Part shown: in pieces, positions 1 through 13,590 of the stretch
How the letters are laid out: every line of letters begins with the position of its first letter
Position numbering within the stretch: the first letter of the stretch is position 1
Source of the DNA: Nautilus pompilius
Lineage: Eukaryota > Mollusca > Cephalopoda > Nautilida > Nautilidae
Direction of reading: 5' to 3'
NCBI GenBank assembly: GCA_018389105.1
Contig: JACATO010000690.1
Span: 372,001-436,000 of the forward strand
DNA length: 64,000 bases
Notes under the pieces: model-generated
Told to the model about the DNA's origin: nothing
Seen by the model: the letters and a program-made list of their open reading frames with translations, nothing else
Database searches by the model: none
Program-made: the position numbers and the translations under genes

Positions 1-814
1 GTCATTTACTCAACCTTCAGGATATTGGACAGCAGTGGTGCAGTACCTCCACCTTCCACCAGCTTAGGTGTTTTTACAAATAATCATCATTGCTAACTTT
101 TAGACTTCATCACAGTACAGTTGTGCTATATTTGTGTATTGCATTATTTGTGGTGCAACCCTTATGCTAGACATTAATTGCTTGGTTGGTTTAGTTTTAT
201 GCTTGCCATCAGTAGAGCAGAAAATTCTTCAGTGTTTGAAATCCACACAATAGTTATCAACTAATTCTCTTGGCTGGCTAGCTGACAAGTACAAGCAGTG
301 TTCTTGGTGATTTATGTCAACTGATAAATCCTGATAGCAGAGGTCCAGTATGATTGGTCATCCTAGCTTCAGAGAGTGGAAATCTGCTGGGTATGTGACA
401 TTGCCTGACTCAAGCCTTGTTCTTGTTGTTCTTTGTTCAGAATTTCTATTCTTTGGTAATGCTTTGTATTTTTTGACTTCTGTGAAAAACTAATCACCTC
501 TCCAGAAGAAAAGAAGAGGACAGCATAAATGCAGGATGTTTAATAAGGTTTTGTGCTTGACTTTCTATGAAAGTTTAGTAATTTTCTGGTAGGTTCTATG
601 TGGTCTCGGGATATCTACTCCCCAAGGTTAGAACCTTGACTTTCATTGTACATTTGAGATTTCATTTTTACTCATCATATATGGTACAGTTTCAGTCCGA
701 AAACCAAGAGGCTGGTGGATATCCTCACTATATGTAATAGTAAACGGGTTAAAAACTTTTGGGTTATCCTAGTGTCGAGCAGTTAGAATATTTAGTAAAA
801 AAAACATTAGTCTG

Positions 815-817
<3 letters not shown>

Positions 818-847
<30 letters not shown>
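818..847. repeat. (CA)15 microsatellite
   Basis: Uninterrupted CA dinucleotide repeat. It explains the poly-HT translation in one frame. Confidence 0.97.
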
Positions 848-848
<1 letters not shown>

Positions 849-2252
849 CCATCACTGCTGGTGCAGCATGCCTGGCGAAAGAAAGGGTCTATCTCTGGAG
901 ATATTAAACTGTCCTGTGACAATTTTTATTCCCTTTATTTATGATTCTGGTACTAAAAGCAGAAACAACAAGAATTTTTAATGTTGAGAGGGTTTAGCCA
1001 GTTCACAATTGTTCCTCCCCAAGTCGATCTAATTATTGAGAACTAAAGATGGCATCCATGCACCCTGAAAACGGATTTTATGTGAACCAACTTTCCCAGT
1101 TTTAATATCTGCAACCACATAGAATTTTTTGTTGTTGTTGTTAAACTACGTTTTTCCAACTTGGTTTTTTCAATATAATAAAGCTAAAAACTTTTGCTAA
1201 ATGAATGACTTTTACTTTTTTGTGAGTTACCAATTGTCTATCTGTTTTTTTTATCAACTTATCTTAGACAACTAATCATTGCTCCTTTTTTGCTCTTTAA
1301 TAGGTTTTCTTTCTTTCTGGTTAATAAAGTTACCAACTCTGTGAATTGTCCAACTTGATTTATGGCTACTAAGATTTCTCTTAAAAATAAATTCAGGAAT
1401 CACTTTGTCACATGCAGAAGCATCTTAATTAATAGTATTGTCTGAATCTAGGTAAAGTTACCCTGTCAAAATTTACCAGTACATTTATGTAAAAGCTTGT
1501 AAATGTTTTTGTTTTGATCTAATATTAATTCTTCTCTGCATGTTTTACATTGCTGTCTCTATGGTAAATTTGAGGTTAATTTTTCTGATTACTAAAGCTA
1601 AGCACTGTTTTATTTCTAAGGTAACTGGAGTGACCGGGACTGGAACTAACCAACCGTATTGATGCATTAACTCTTGTAAAATCATAAACTAGTGGAGCCT
1701 GGATCGAAATAGAATCAATAAATTTTGTTCTACAGCACCTACTTCTTTTCAGTTTTATGCTAGGGTAAATAAAATCCCCTAAATTAAAACTTTTTTCAAA
1801 TATAAACTACTGGAAAATGGAATGTTTTTATCGCTATTTAAACCTCTGCATATTGTTGGTTTATCTTTTATGTCATTGTATCGGAAAGATGTGTTAGGGG
1901 GTAATATAACTAACTTGCATACATGAATCATTTTGGCATTAATTTTTAAAGCATTTCCCATTTGTAATAGTTGTTCTTATCAGAATCTGTCTGCTGAATT
2001 TATTCCAGCTTCTACGGTGATTTATCTTGCATAAGTTGGTTTATTCCTCTAGTAGAGATTCTTACAAATTGTTTAACTGTAGTAAAAGAGCGTTCACACA
2101 GACTATTAATTCACAATGGATAATCATTTATCCCCCTTTACACTAGTCCAGCGCATTGCCGTCCAGGTTGGTTACTAGGTAAATATTATGTTTAATTTTT
2201 AATTAATTTGTGTGGCATAATTGTTGATGATGCCTTAACCCATGTGGGGTGG

Positions 2253-2284
2253 ATATATATATATATATATGTATTTATATATAC
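2253..2284. repeat. (AT)n microsatellite
   Basis: Nine perfect AT units are followed by an imperfect TA-rich extension. Similar short TA arrays occur near 52119-52134 and 53160-53174. Confidence 0.93.
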
Positions 2285-3208
2285 ATCCAAAAGTGGTCTA
2301 GAGTAGAGGTCATGCATGCCACAGTAAATACGTAAAGCACTGGGAGTAAGAACAGCAAAATAGAAATCACTAACTTCTGTTATTGAAGAGGAGGGGGAGA
2401 TGGCTGAGTGTGTACACCAGCAATGTTCATCACATAAGCCTAACATATTAAGACCATCGAAAGCAAGCAGCTGTGGCAATACTGGTTGATCATACACCTT
2501 GACGTTAAATATAAGTGAGAAACAGTTGTTCAGCTGTCAGATACTTGGACGCTATGCACACCATTGGATCTGAACTGTCCTCCTTTGCTGCCAGAAATGA
2601 GAGAGTTGGAGGAACTGTTGTGTCTGAATCGATAGCATTTTGAAAATGAATTCTTTCTCTGCAAGCATCAGGACGTGTTGCAGACTCGGATATTTGAACA
2701 TTTGGCCTGATGCACATATAAGTTGGAAAGTTATGATGAAATCAAATCAGTCAGTTCCAGGTTGGTGTTTATGTTTTGGTCAACTTGTTGCTGCAAATGC
2801 ATATTTTCAACTGAGATTTTGGAAATTGAAGTTCAGCAGTGTTGTGCAGTGAGAAGCTCACTGATGTTCAACCTTTACTAAATAAGAATTTTCAAATATC
2901 TCACTTAGGTAAGAAACTTTTTAAAAAAGAAAATACATATTTTTGCTTCCATTTTGTTATTTTTGTAGTTACTCTTCCTGCATTATTTATAGTTTTATAA
3001 ATCCCAAGAAATATTGCTATGCTCTGTTTGGTTTATTTTTTAGCTGTTTTGTTGAAAACTATTGAAATATTTCCTGCAGCATAAAATTTCTTGGTGAATT
3101 TTGAGTTTTCAAATCCTAGTCCATGAAAATATCAGAATACATTGATCAGAGAATTTTGGTGGAAACGTCTAGCAACTTACAGTCAATTTCAGTTTTGTTT
3201 GTTTGTTC

Positions 3209-3227
3209 GTGTGTGTGTGTGTGTGTG
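3209..3227. repeat. (GT)n microsatellite
   Basis: Perfect GT dinucleotide run, preceded by GTTT units. Confidence 0.93.
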
Positions 3228-6200
3228 GCTCATATAGAATCATCCCTCAAATATTTAGATTCCCTGAAGTAAAAAATATGCACGTTTTGAAAACCCACTG
3301 ATAGAGCAATGACTTTATTTTTCTCTCCTCTCCCAATTTTTAATAGCTATTTTTCAGACTTTACAGTTATCTAACTATAACCAGATTTAACCAAAGTTTT
3401 TGAGAGAAGTATCTATCTACTGCTGATGTAATACATGAATTCTCCTTTTTTTTGAATATATTTGGGAGAATGCTTAGAGCTAGCTATCAAGATGCATGTC
3501 CAGTTGGTTAAGTTCTAATGAAACCATTTCTCTTTACCTCAACTAAACAATAAATATGTCTATAATGGAAAAACTTGCCAATGTGGCATCCATTTCCCAT
3601 CATTTACCTCAAAATTGTTTGTTTGTGTTTTTTTAGCTCAAAGTATTTCATCAGTCAGCTGATCTTAGCACTTATGTGGTCATATTTTGCCAAATAAGTT
3701 CTTATTTTAACCACGTAAATTGTAATTAGTTCGGCCTTAGAAACATTACTTGTATGGGAATTGCTTCATCAGGTGCCATTGTCTGTGGTTTTGATCCAAA
3801 TTATTCGCGATCTAAAATGGAAGTTCATTTGATAAGAGAAAAAAATAACAACACTAGGGGACTGGCAACATTTGAAGCATGTACTAATATGGATACAACT
3901 TAGACCTGTTACCATAGAAAGAGCAATTAATAAATGGAAGGAAGCATATCGAGTTTAACTGCCTTATCAGGTTGACAGCATAGAGTAATAGTGCATGCAG
4001 CAGAAAAATTTGTAGCATATGCCACCGCCACCTTGGTCCCAAATGACATTTGTATCGCTATCTTCCTACTTATTCACATATAAGCCAGCAATGGTGGTTC
4101 AGATGTTTAGGCACTTGTCATTTTGTCACATCTTCATGTCTACATAATTATACATAACCGCTCTCCAAATTGGACAAAGGGGAGCTTTGATTGTTTCTCG
4201 TTATCCCTGCATCTGATGTAAATTGAGAAAAGAAAACAATGAACTAATTAATTGCTTAAATTTTAGTTTTGTGTTTTCTTTCCAAAAACACAATAGCAAT
4301 TCACCACGATACAGTGATTAAGGTGAAGAGGAAAACCAATTGTTACTTAAAGGGCTGGTGCAATCTCTGCAGTTTTTAACACCGTTACTGAAGTTCACCA
4401 GGGACATTTAAATAAAACTTGGCTGAAATATCATCCTAGTATGATCCAGTTTCAATTCTGCTACTCTTGAAAATTATCAAGGGCATATAAGATAAACCAT
4501 TTGTTGGTCCTTTAGAGTCTGGCACCCTGTGTGTGGTTTTTTGTTTTGTTTTTTCTTTTTGAAAAACTCTCTTCAAGTGGGGGTACACAGATTAGTGATA
4601 TCAGAACAAGTGGCCTTCTTGAGAAGGGAGAACAAAGCAAGGATTAAGGTTTCTGTAATCTGGGTGCTGTCTTGTGGAGAAACCTAAACTTTATGGCTGT
4701 TGTGGTTGGACCCTTGTGCTGATAATATCATGTTTCTGATCTGTAATTTAAAAGAGAAACTAACTGTCTTTTCCTAAATAACCTGAAAACACAAAATCTC
4801 AGCTTTAATCGTGGTTCGTTGCTTGGGTTTCTCTTCCTTATCAGAAACTGGTTGTGCCTCACTGAATCTTTTACTGTCTGTGATATGTCCATCAGGAGCC
4901 TGAACAACTACTAGTAACAGAAATGCCACAATTTATAGCCCTACTTTTATGGTTGAATTACAGAACACATTATCTCTTCCATAAAAGTCTGTTCGCCTTT
5001 TAACTCAATTTAGCAAATTTTGTTTGTTTGTTGTGTTTTTTCTGGCTCCTGCACTGCCATGGGTAGCACTGAGCTGTTTATGGGTTAACTTGCGAGGATT
5101 ATAACAGCTTTAGACTTCTCAGCAAGTCTTCACCTTCTGACTTTGACACACGTTGCTAACTGAAAACTTTATCGATTCTAGAGAGAGTGGGGGAGATGGG
5201 AAAACTTGTCCAAGACATTGGATCCTCATCCTGGTGCTGTGTCAGTATAATTGCATCTTTGACAATCAAAATTAATACCCATTATAAAAATCTTTTTAAC
5301 GATCTTATTTCACGAGTGAGTGGGCACTACAAATATATTAGGAAAACACTTTGTGTGTGCTTTTGAAATATTACTGTGATTAATCATTTGACTTTTTCGA
5401 TTAAAAACAGATTGCTATTTTACCAAGTTTTACCTCTGGAATTTCATACTTTTTCATTTTAGATGTTTCATCTTTTGTCACTGGTAGAAAATTAAGTTCT
5501 CTCTTGGGATTTCTCTCTCTCTCTTCAGATGACATCGTACGTACTTCTTCATAAAAAGTCAAGTTTATTATAACCCTCAAAATATACACACAAGGGGATT
5601 GTGATGATTTCCTGTCATGGTTAAAAGCAGTGGACAAACTTAATGGATGTAATCAGCTTGTTATGCAGCTTGCTTTGGGTTGATTCACATTATCATTTGC
5701 TAAGATCTGTTAGCAATAGGTTAATCTTTGCAGAGTTTCTCTAGCTATTCTGATTTCCATGACTAAAACAAGAAATCTGGCAATTCCAGAGTGTGCTTTC
5801 ATCAATGGCTATCCAACCCAGCTTCGGTTTTTATTAGGATGGCATCTTTGATATTCATGAACAGGAAGAGATTTTAAATTGTTTACTTTAAGATAATGTT
5901 ATTGGTCAACAACCACATGCTCTATTCTGCCTTCCAATATGACAGTAACACTGGGGTATTTTTAAAAAATTTGCAGGTCAACAAAAAAAGGTCTGGACCT
6001 ATCTCATCAGTTGAATTACCCTTGGACTTGTTGGATATCATGCATTATATAATTTGTTTCCCAGTGCACCTAAACAGAGTTAGAAAGTTTGCTAAAGAAA
6101 TTTGCATACTTATTGATAAGTGTATTCTTTGTGATTGATAAGCATGACATACCTAAAAGGTTTAATTTATTTACAATGACAATGTAACTTTTCCCCACCT

Positions 6201-9200
6201 TAAATTCCAAACTAATTTTCGCTTGTGAGCGTGCATGCACAGTGATGGGATTTTGCTGCTGGTTGAGGGTTAAACTATATTGCTTGTTTAGCTTTTCTTC
6301 TTGCAGAGGATATTTTTGGTTTGCTTGTTTATTTTGGCTCTGAGGGTACCACCAGGTGTCACTCTGATCTCAGGGTTTCTGAAGGCCATTACAAAAGGCG
6401 GCTCTTATTTGCCTTCATCAGTTGTAACTTCTGGGGTTTGTAAAAACCTAAATGAGAAACTTGCTTTGCATGCCATCAGACGTTGTTGGATCAACTAATG
6501 GAACCATGTGCTGAGCCTAAACAGCGCCCCCCCCCCCTGTCAGTAGCTTGTTTTTACTGCTCCCTGTATCAGGATCAACACACGACTCTACATACCAAAT
6601 GGTATACCCACTGACCACTGTTCATTTAAAAAAAAAAAAAACGAGACTGAAGAATTGTTACTCTGAGAACTCTCTTCTTTTTGTTTAAACATGTCCTTGG
6701 TGGTGATTTTTTGTTGGTTTTTTTTTTGTCTGGTCTTTTTAAAATGTAATATAATTTGTTGATTGAAAATTTCCACAAGCAGGAGAAAAAATTTCATTTA
6801 ATAATTTTGAAGAAACTTTATAAGTGCTCCAATGTTAGGAAAGTATAAGAACAAACATCACCTGTCTCTGGTGACAAGCACCTGTTATTGCTAAAGCGGA
6901 TACACACAAGATAAACGTATCCTCTTCCGGCATTGGGTTAAGTGGAGTCCGCCTGCTTTGATCTCAGTCTGTGGTCAACATCAAGATAGACAGCTGATGC
7001 TTATGTAATAGTATAACCGATTGCCTGTGAATGGTGGTTAACCGTAAACAAATGCATTTCAGAAGTGTGGAATATAATTGTATTCCAATGACTCTGTTGG
7101 AGCTTTGTTTTTGTGGTGGATACTTTGAATGTACGCTATCTAATTGGAGAAATAGTTTGGTCTGGAATTGGTTGTGAAGGTTTTACAGACAGATGTTTTG
7201 CATTGTTGCGTTCTAGCGCTTAGTTTTGGGTCAGGGCACCATTTCAAATGGCTCTGTTATTACGTTGACACACTTGGTGCAATGATTCTGGGTCGGTATT
7301 AGATTGCTGGCATTGCCAAATAGCTACTGTCCTACCTTTAGCATTCCTAGAAGCTGGTTCCTTTCAGTACGTGCAACATTGCATATGCCTAAGTGGTTAA
7401 CTCATTTGTGCTGCCATTTGTATAGCACCTCTGCACGCAAAGTAATTTTCAGGGGACAGAAATGTAAACGCAAAACTGCAGACTTCATGACTGTCTGCTA
7501 TTTTCAGTAAAACAGTCTACGCATTTTTTTAAAATGATTCATTCAATTTGAAATATAGTATTAATTCCATAATATTTTTTAAAACTGACAAAATCAATAC
7601 TGCACACGTCATCTTTTATTCTTATTAAGTTTGTGTTCATCACTTGTTTTTCGTTCTTTCTTAAGAGGAACGGTCAGTTTGAGAACAGATGAACTAACAA
7701 GCGAACAGAGATGGTAGTGATGCTACAAAGATTTCCAAACTGTCTGTCTCATTCTTTAGTCTTTTGTGACTGGATGGCGGCATGACGTTGCATGTCTATT
7801 CTCCAGAATAGTTGTAAGTCGTTTGTGTTCCTGAGGAGATAAGAATTCATAGCTGAAAATGCATTCATAGACAGATTGACCTGTTTGAAGGGGAAATCAC
7901 TTGGCAGTTTGATCTCCATTTGCAGTGTATTATTGCTGCTGCAACTTTTCAGAGCAATTAAAGGACAGAGACAAAAATTTTTTTTTTTATTTTTTTTACA
8001 ATAAATGTATTTTAAAGATCCAGCTTCCTGTGAATTAGTGCTTTCTGTTCTTGGTACTTTTAGCATCTCCACTTCACTCTCCTTTTCTGATGATAATTTG
8101 CTGCTGTTTTTTTTTTTATTATTATTCGTTTACGCAATATTATTTTCATTTTGTGTTTGAAATTTTATTCAAGGCAAATTAGTTAGCACCCTGAAGAGAC
8201 AGCTCTCCAGTCTGACTTAACTCCCTTTCATATGACAGTTATCTTCTCTTTAACAGTCAGCATCGACTTTGCATAAACTCTTGGAAAAATGACTTGACTG
8301 GTTTAGTCTCTATTTCCGTGCTATCATTCTTTGGATAGTTCATAAGTGAGTGAAAATGTTTACTACATTTACTACCATGTCGTCTTTTTTTTGGTTCGGC
8401 TATCTTCATCCTTAGATTGTTTCCAGTATAAGTTGCTGGGTTAAACAAATTCAAACTGGTCATAGCATAAGTAATTTTTTTATTTGGTAATTTAGAATTA
8501 AGTTTTTGACAATGCACTGACAAGTGGTTTCTGTGGTGTTGCAAGCAGCCGGGTCCTGGACCCAGGTGCTGAGTTGCAGGCTGATCCATTCAAGTGCTGT
8601 GCTACACCAACCCAACACGTGGTGCATACAAGAAAGCACTTAGATGCAACTCAGCCAAAACAGAATAACCGTGATTGTATCTGGTGGGGTTTTTATTAGA
8701 GAATCTCTAGTAATTGGGTTGCTTCTCGTTGAATGTTTTACAATGCATAGCCGTGTGTCTGTCTCTCTGGGTTGGTGTGTTAAAGGCAAACGACATGACT
8801 GCATTGTCTTTTCTTCGACTAGTATCTGTTCTTAGGAAACCCCAGAACGATGAAAGAGTACAGAAACTGTCCATCTATCAGTCAACGTTGTAACTGTGCA
8901 TATTCCTTCATATCTAGACTCAACAAAATACATCAGAGAAGGAAAATCAATAGTGTTTACTTTTGGTCAGTTATTGGTTGATGTTAAGAATACCGAATGC
9001 GCTTTGGAACGTCTTGTTAAGATGTTTATTGTTATCGTGTAGGCTGTAGCTCACTCGCTTTACATGGATGTTCCTACCAGTTGTGCTGGTGTATGCCATG
9101 CATCCTGTTTAATGCCGGGATCACTAGATATTATTAAACAAATGAAATGAATGAAGCAGAATCGCATAGTTGTGGGTCAGAAAGTAAGGTCTGCATGCTA

Positions 9201-9737
9201 CTGGTTAGTCGCTGACTACTTCTTAAATAAAAGCTTGTTGTGGTTTTACTTAATCAGATAGTTCAAGATGCAGTGTTGCAGCTATTTTGTCACTCTGAAC
9301 ATTGCTTCTAAAACATGTGATGTGGTTGATATGAACTCTGCAGATATTTGGAACAAACACCAATACACCAGCCAGACACGCAGATGCCATTTGTATTAAT
9401 TCATAAATAATCATAGCCCCTACCCTGACAAACAAGCTAGTTATTCACTACATTTACAAGTTCTCCATTGTTACCCATATTCATTGACAGAAATGATATA
9501 TAACTGCATTTTGTCAGCATCCTCACCACCACCCCATCAAGTGATTGTTTTTTTTGGTTTTGTTTATTGACTGTGGCATCTTCGGAAATTCGTGCATGCC
9601 AAAACAAAATTCACATAGTGGAGCTTAAGGGCAAGTGTTTCAGATTTCTAAAGTTTAGCTGGCTATAAGGTAGATTTGAAGGTTTGAGGAATCTCCTTTA
9701 TAGTCACATGTGGACCTAGAGCATCTTTATATGTATA

Positions 9738-10970
9738 CGAGGCCTGTCGAAAAAGTATCCAACTTTATTTTTTCCTGTGGGAAGTAATGACGTTAGGGAG
9801 GCAAAAGTGTGCATAGTGGAGCCGCTTGCTGGATGCATCAGTCGCTGTCAGGTAGCCATCGTGTGAGGTGCTGTACTACTTACTCGTCGCATTTTCATTT
9901 CGCCCGTGATGACGGAACGTGTGGAGCAACGATCTTGCATCAAGTTTTGCCAAAAGCTTGGAGATACCCAAGCGGAAACAATTCGCAGAATTCAACAGGC
10001 TTTTGGTGACAATGCCATGGATGTTACCCAAATAAAAGAATGGTACAACAGGTTCAAAGATGGCCGTCAACAATCTGCAATGCAGTTGTTAATGAGAAAG
10101 TGCAGACCTTGATAATGGAGGATTGTCATTTGGCGGTGCAGGAAATTGGTGACGAGGTTGGGATCAGTAAAGATTCTGCACATGCAATTTTAAAGGAGGA
10201 TTTGGGCTTGCGCAGAGTGGCAGTAAAATTTGTGCCCAAGCTGCCTTCTTAGGAACAACAACAACTTCGTCTTGAGGTTGCACAGGACCTGCTGGATACT
10301 GCCAGCAGGGATCCTGAGTTCCAGAATACTGTGATAACTGGAGATGAGACATGGGTGTACAGGTACGATCCAGAAACCAAAGCACAGTCATCACAGTGAA
10401 AGCACCCAACATCACCAAGGCCCAAAAAAGCACGTCAGGTTCGGAGCAAAATCAAGGTGATGCTGACTTTTTCTTCAACTACCAAGGCGTTGTGCATCAC
10501 GAATATGCACCAGAAGGACAAACAGTTACAAAGGAGTACTATCAGGACGTCTCTGATATCTTTGTATTGCAGTTCCCTCGCAAAACTAGCAGCTGCATCA
10601 TGACAATGCTCTGGCTCATTCATCGCAACTGATCCAAGGTTTCTTGGCAAAGAAAGGCATTTTCGCTCATTCGCCAAACTCCCTACTCTCCAGACACGGC
10701 TCCTCCTAACTTTGGTTCCCAAAAAATGAAGATGCCACTGAATGGCTCCCGCTTTGAGAGACAAGAGGAAATCATGTGGAATGCGACAGCGTAGCTGAGA
10801 GCCATTCTGAAAGAAGCATTCCAGACGTGCTTCGAACAGTGGAATGATCGCTGGGCTAAGTGTGTGGAAGCACAAGGGACCTACTTCGAAGGGGATTAGC
10901 AATTGGACCCCACCAAGTATGTAATTTTTTTTCCCCAGCCTAAGGTCAGATACTTTTTCGACAGACCTTG
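9738..10970 (+). mobile_element. Mariner element, copy 1 (FLJ37770/GVQW3 type)
   Basis: A complete mariner-sized element of about 1.23 kb, flanked on both sides by the TA target duplication (9736-9737 and 10971-10972). The ends are inverted repeats sharing ctgtcgaaaaagtatc. It lies in the same orientation as the second copy at 59995-61229 and aligns to it along its whole length. Compared with copy 2 it has lost about 20 bp of the leader (near 9823), about 40 bp of the N-terminal coding part (near 10065) and about 25 bp near 10565. It keeps a middle segment near 10405-10535 that copy 2 has lost. Confidence 0.95.
9909..10898 (+). pseudogene. Mariner transposase pseudogene, copy 1
   Basis: The ATG at 9909 opens a reading frame starting MTERVEQRSCIKFCQKLGD, the N-terminal helix-turn-helix part typical of this mariner group. 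The frame is broken several times. There is a roughly 40 bp deletion near 10065 and an in-frame TAG at 10250-10252 (after KLPS), which is shared with copy 2. There are further deletions near 10565, and an extra T near 10660 shifts the frame. The first catalytic Asp is visible in TGDETWVY (near 10345) and the second in HHDNALAH (near 10600). The third reads Asn in APPNF (near 10710), so the DD34D triad is lost by substitution as well as by frameshift. The C-terminal segment ends at TAG 10896-10898. It is not expected to make active transposase. Confidence 0.93.
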
Positions 10971-12924
10971 TAGTCTGCTTATTACATAATGAATCACAGT
11001 CACACTTCTTACTAAAATACATGTTGTTGTTTTAATAACTATACCTCAGATTTTTAATATTAAGAACTAATTTGCATGACTCAAAGATTAATGGGTCAGG
11101 TGATAAGTTTATTTTCCATTTATGCAAATATCATGCAAATTGTCTGCACAAATTTTGATTTGAAAAATAAATACATGGGAAACAACAACATTTTTGGTGA
11201 TAGATAACATTCTTTTATTTAGCCAAAGGGGAATGGAATTATTAGTATTGCCTGCTGATGCAGTGAACAAACACTATTCATATTGATGGATGACTTTAGC
11301 TTAACATTGTAGTATTATGTTGTATTTTAGAGAGGATGAGTTTTTATGGAAATATTTGCTTTCAGCAATACCTGCTGCCATCATGGTATCATAATCTGCA
11401 AGAGTTGGGAAAAGATGGTAAAAATGAATACATCTACCCTGAAGGGATGAGATTTTAAGAAAGCAAGCTGAGAATTCTTCGGTAACAAGAGTGACACCAA
11501 CTCTGAAAATTGTCAGAAATTTTTCAAACAATAAATTTGCCTAAAGGAAAATATTTGGTTACATTAATAATGCAAATATTCATTTCTTTCTACACATTGA
11601 CTACTTTACATTAAATTAACTTTTTATTGACCATTACAGTGAACTCTTCAAGATAACGATATTCAAGAATCTACAAATTAGATTATGAATAAACAAGCTT
11701 TTTTAATAAGCGAGGAAAATTGATTACCTGACTAAATATTATCATTTAGAAAAATAAAATTAATTGTTTTTGGCATTGCCAGGAATAGGGAATTTGCTTA
11801 AATGACAGTCTCATCATCCAATTAGTTAAAGTTTGTCGCTAAACGACATTGCATTTCTTAGAATGCAGAAACCTTGGAGGTATATTTGTGTGATCTCAAA
11901 CAGAAAAATGTATTCTTTTACTGAGTGTCTTTGTAATCAAAACCCAGGATTTAATTATTAATGTATCACTTAGCCTCTATAGATAAAACCACAGCAGTTT
12001 TATGAAACAAAAGAATTTTAAGAGACTGATATGATTCGTGTAAGTACTCTGACAGTGTTAATGGTGATGAAAATTAATGACATCATTGCTACTCTGGTTA
12101 AATCCATATCAACATAGTACATGAAAGTTCCCCAAACTATCTTTTTTTTTTTTAAAGAGCACCAAGCTCTTGAATCTGTATCATAATCATTCTCTCGCTC
12201 GTGTTTTCAAATAATACTGCGGCCACCAAAATACGGTTGAAACTAATAGATAATTATTGATAGTCGTTTGTGTTTTCAAACAAAATTACTTAGAATTCTC
12301 AACCTGCATGTGTGCTTAATGCAGGTTGGAGGCCTAGGGGCTGTGAAGCACAGCAGTCCCTTTCCTGTTAATGTAACTCTGTGACAACAAATCCATCCGT
12401 TGCTTCAACACATGCTAAATAGTGCCGCTAGGCTGGGATACAGAGGGTTAAATTTTTTTAATAAAATTGTATAAATTCCATTTTTATGAAAAAACCAACA
12501 GAAAGTGTGCATTAGCTGCTATTATAAAATATAAATAGGTATAATGACATGAAATGTTTTGCTTTATTTTGTTACGGTACTTTAAATGTGTCACGGTGAT
12601 ATAATTCAATGCGATACTTGAATGGTATTAATGTGAAGCACAGGCAGCGAACAAAATATTTATAAATTTTAAAAAGATTGTTTTTTTCTTTCCCTTCCAG
12701 CTGAAAAGATAGAGAATAATGCTTTTCCAGAAGTCTGAATAAAACCCTTTTTTTAAATAGTTACATTTTTAAATTTAAATATGAGATTTTGTGAGTATTA
12801 CAAAAATAATCAAGATGATTTGCAAGCATTCATTAACTGTTTAAAGGAGTTTCAAAGGGTCTGCATGTATAATTTCATAACAATCTTCATATTTTGTTTT
12901 GGTGGTTCATCTTGGAAAGAGTAT
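10971..12924. other. Non-coding DNA upstream of RXYLT1 exon
   Basis: AT-rich sequence without a supported gene. Open frames here have no domain signature and no paired splice sites. A T10 run lies near 12142. Confidence 0.6.
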
Positions 12925-13207
12925 TACTTGATCATGAGTGTGGTCCATGGCTCCTGGCTGTAACCAGGGCCATGAACAGCTGAGATGGTTTCCTGTTGGC
13001 TTCTCCAACAAATGCACATGTGCAATGGAGGGCCCTACTAGAAATTTAAATTTTAGACGTTTGAAAAACCCCATGCACCCACCTGGTGAAGAAACCATGC
13101 TGAGAAGGTACGTCAAACCAGGCTGTTCTAGACTAGGATTCAAACTCAGGCCCTCGAGCTTAGCAGCTCAGGAGGCTAACCATCAGACCAGTGCGCCACC
13201 TGCTTAC
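12925..13207 (-). repeat. tRNA-derived SINE, minus strand
   Basis: Read on the minus strand, the head (about 13207 down to 13135) has the two internal RNA polymerase III promoter boxes of a tRNA: an A box like tggcgcactggtctgatgg and a B box gtttgaatcc, about 45 bases apart. A G+C-richer body unrelated to tRNA follows down to about 12925. This head-plus-body layout is that of a tRNA-derived SINE rather than a functional tRNA, because the cloverleaf pairing is degraded and the B box has T for C. The tail end is placed only approximately. Confidence 0.75.
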
Positions 13208-13379
13208 GCCATAGCTTTATCTTAGTAATTACTGTCAAGATAATATCCTATTCTTCCAGATGAATTTTTTTTTAATTTAACATTAACAAAAAGAACTATT
13301 TGGAAAGTGGACATCTGAATTAAATGTATGGTTGGTAGGTAGTCTCTTCTATCATGTGGTTTCAATATTTCATTCCTGG

Positions 13380-13590
13380 TCAGAACCGGTTCGGTTTGGT
13401 TTGGTGTACCTCAATGGCATGATCTCTTCTTTGCCAGCCAGCTATTTGGGTTATCTCCCACTTCAAACAAGAAAAAGGTTTTAGTACAGCTTTCTTTGTC
13501 AAAGTTGAAAGTGGCTCAGTGTAGGATTGGCAGTTCTTCTGCAATAGCAGGGTTGTCTCCCTTGTAGCCATAACAAACAGCACAGCAACA
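13380..13590 (+). repeat. Unnamed short interspersed repeat, copy 1
   Basis: This stretch shares ordered blocks with 15330-15690, 20470-20670 and the reverse complement of 58680-58880: a ggttcggtttggt-gtacc block, then ccagc-agc, then tctcccac followed by an A-rich stretch, then a block like gtagggactttc. Identity is patchy and the ends are not defined. I do not recognise the family. It behaves like an old SINE or MITE. Confidence 0.45.

Larger units (their letters stand above)
1..9737. other. Upstream non-coding DNA (5' intron or flank of RXYLT1)
   Basis: I see no convincing exon here. The open frames are short, AT-biased and lack paired splice sites. Visible contents are microsatellites at 818-847, 2253-2284 and 3209-3227, a C9-10 run near 6526 and scattered poly-T tracts. 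A block at about 2290-2870 is somewhat richer in G+C and has short open frames on both strands, but I recognise no domain in it. The exon that should precede 20103 in RXYLT1 was searched for by eye (a WGKAA-like stretch followed by a phase 1 donor) and not found, so it probably lies further upstream. Confidence 0.6.

Noticed and set aside
1..93. Open frames at the window start, one ending TAG at 65-67 (reads ...GYWTAVVQYLHLPPA) and one ending TAA at 91-93, possibly the last exon of another gene
   Set aside because: Only 21 to 30 codons are visible, two frames compete, and no family was recognised. The upstream context is missing.
2192..2870. G+C-richer block with adjacent open frames on both strands
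   Set aside because: No motif could be named, and open frames on both strands at once suggest composition rather than coding.
5401..5637. Minus-strand frame of 78 codons, rich in Lys and Glu
   Set aside because: It includes a GA-rich simple tract, has no domain and no convincing splice pair, so it is probably chance.
13135..13207. Functional tRNA gene on the minus strand
   Set aside because: The A and B boxes are present but stem pairing is degraded and the sequence continues into a SINE body.
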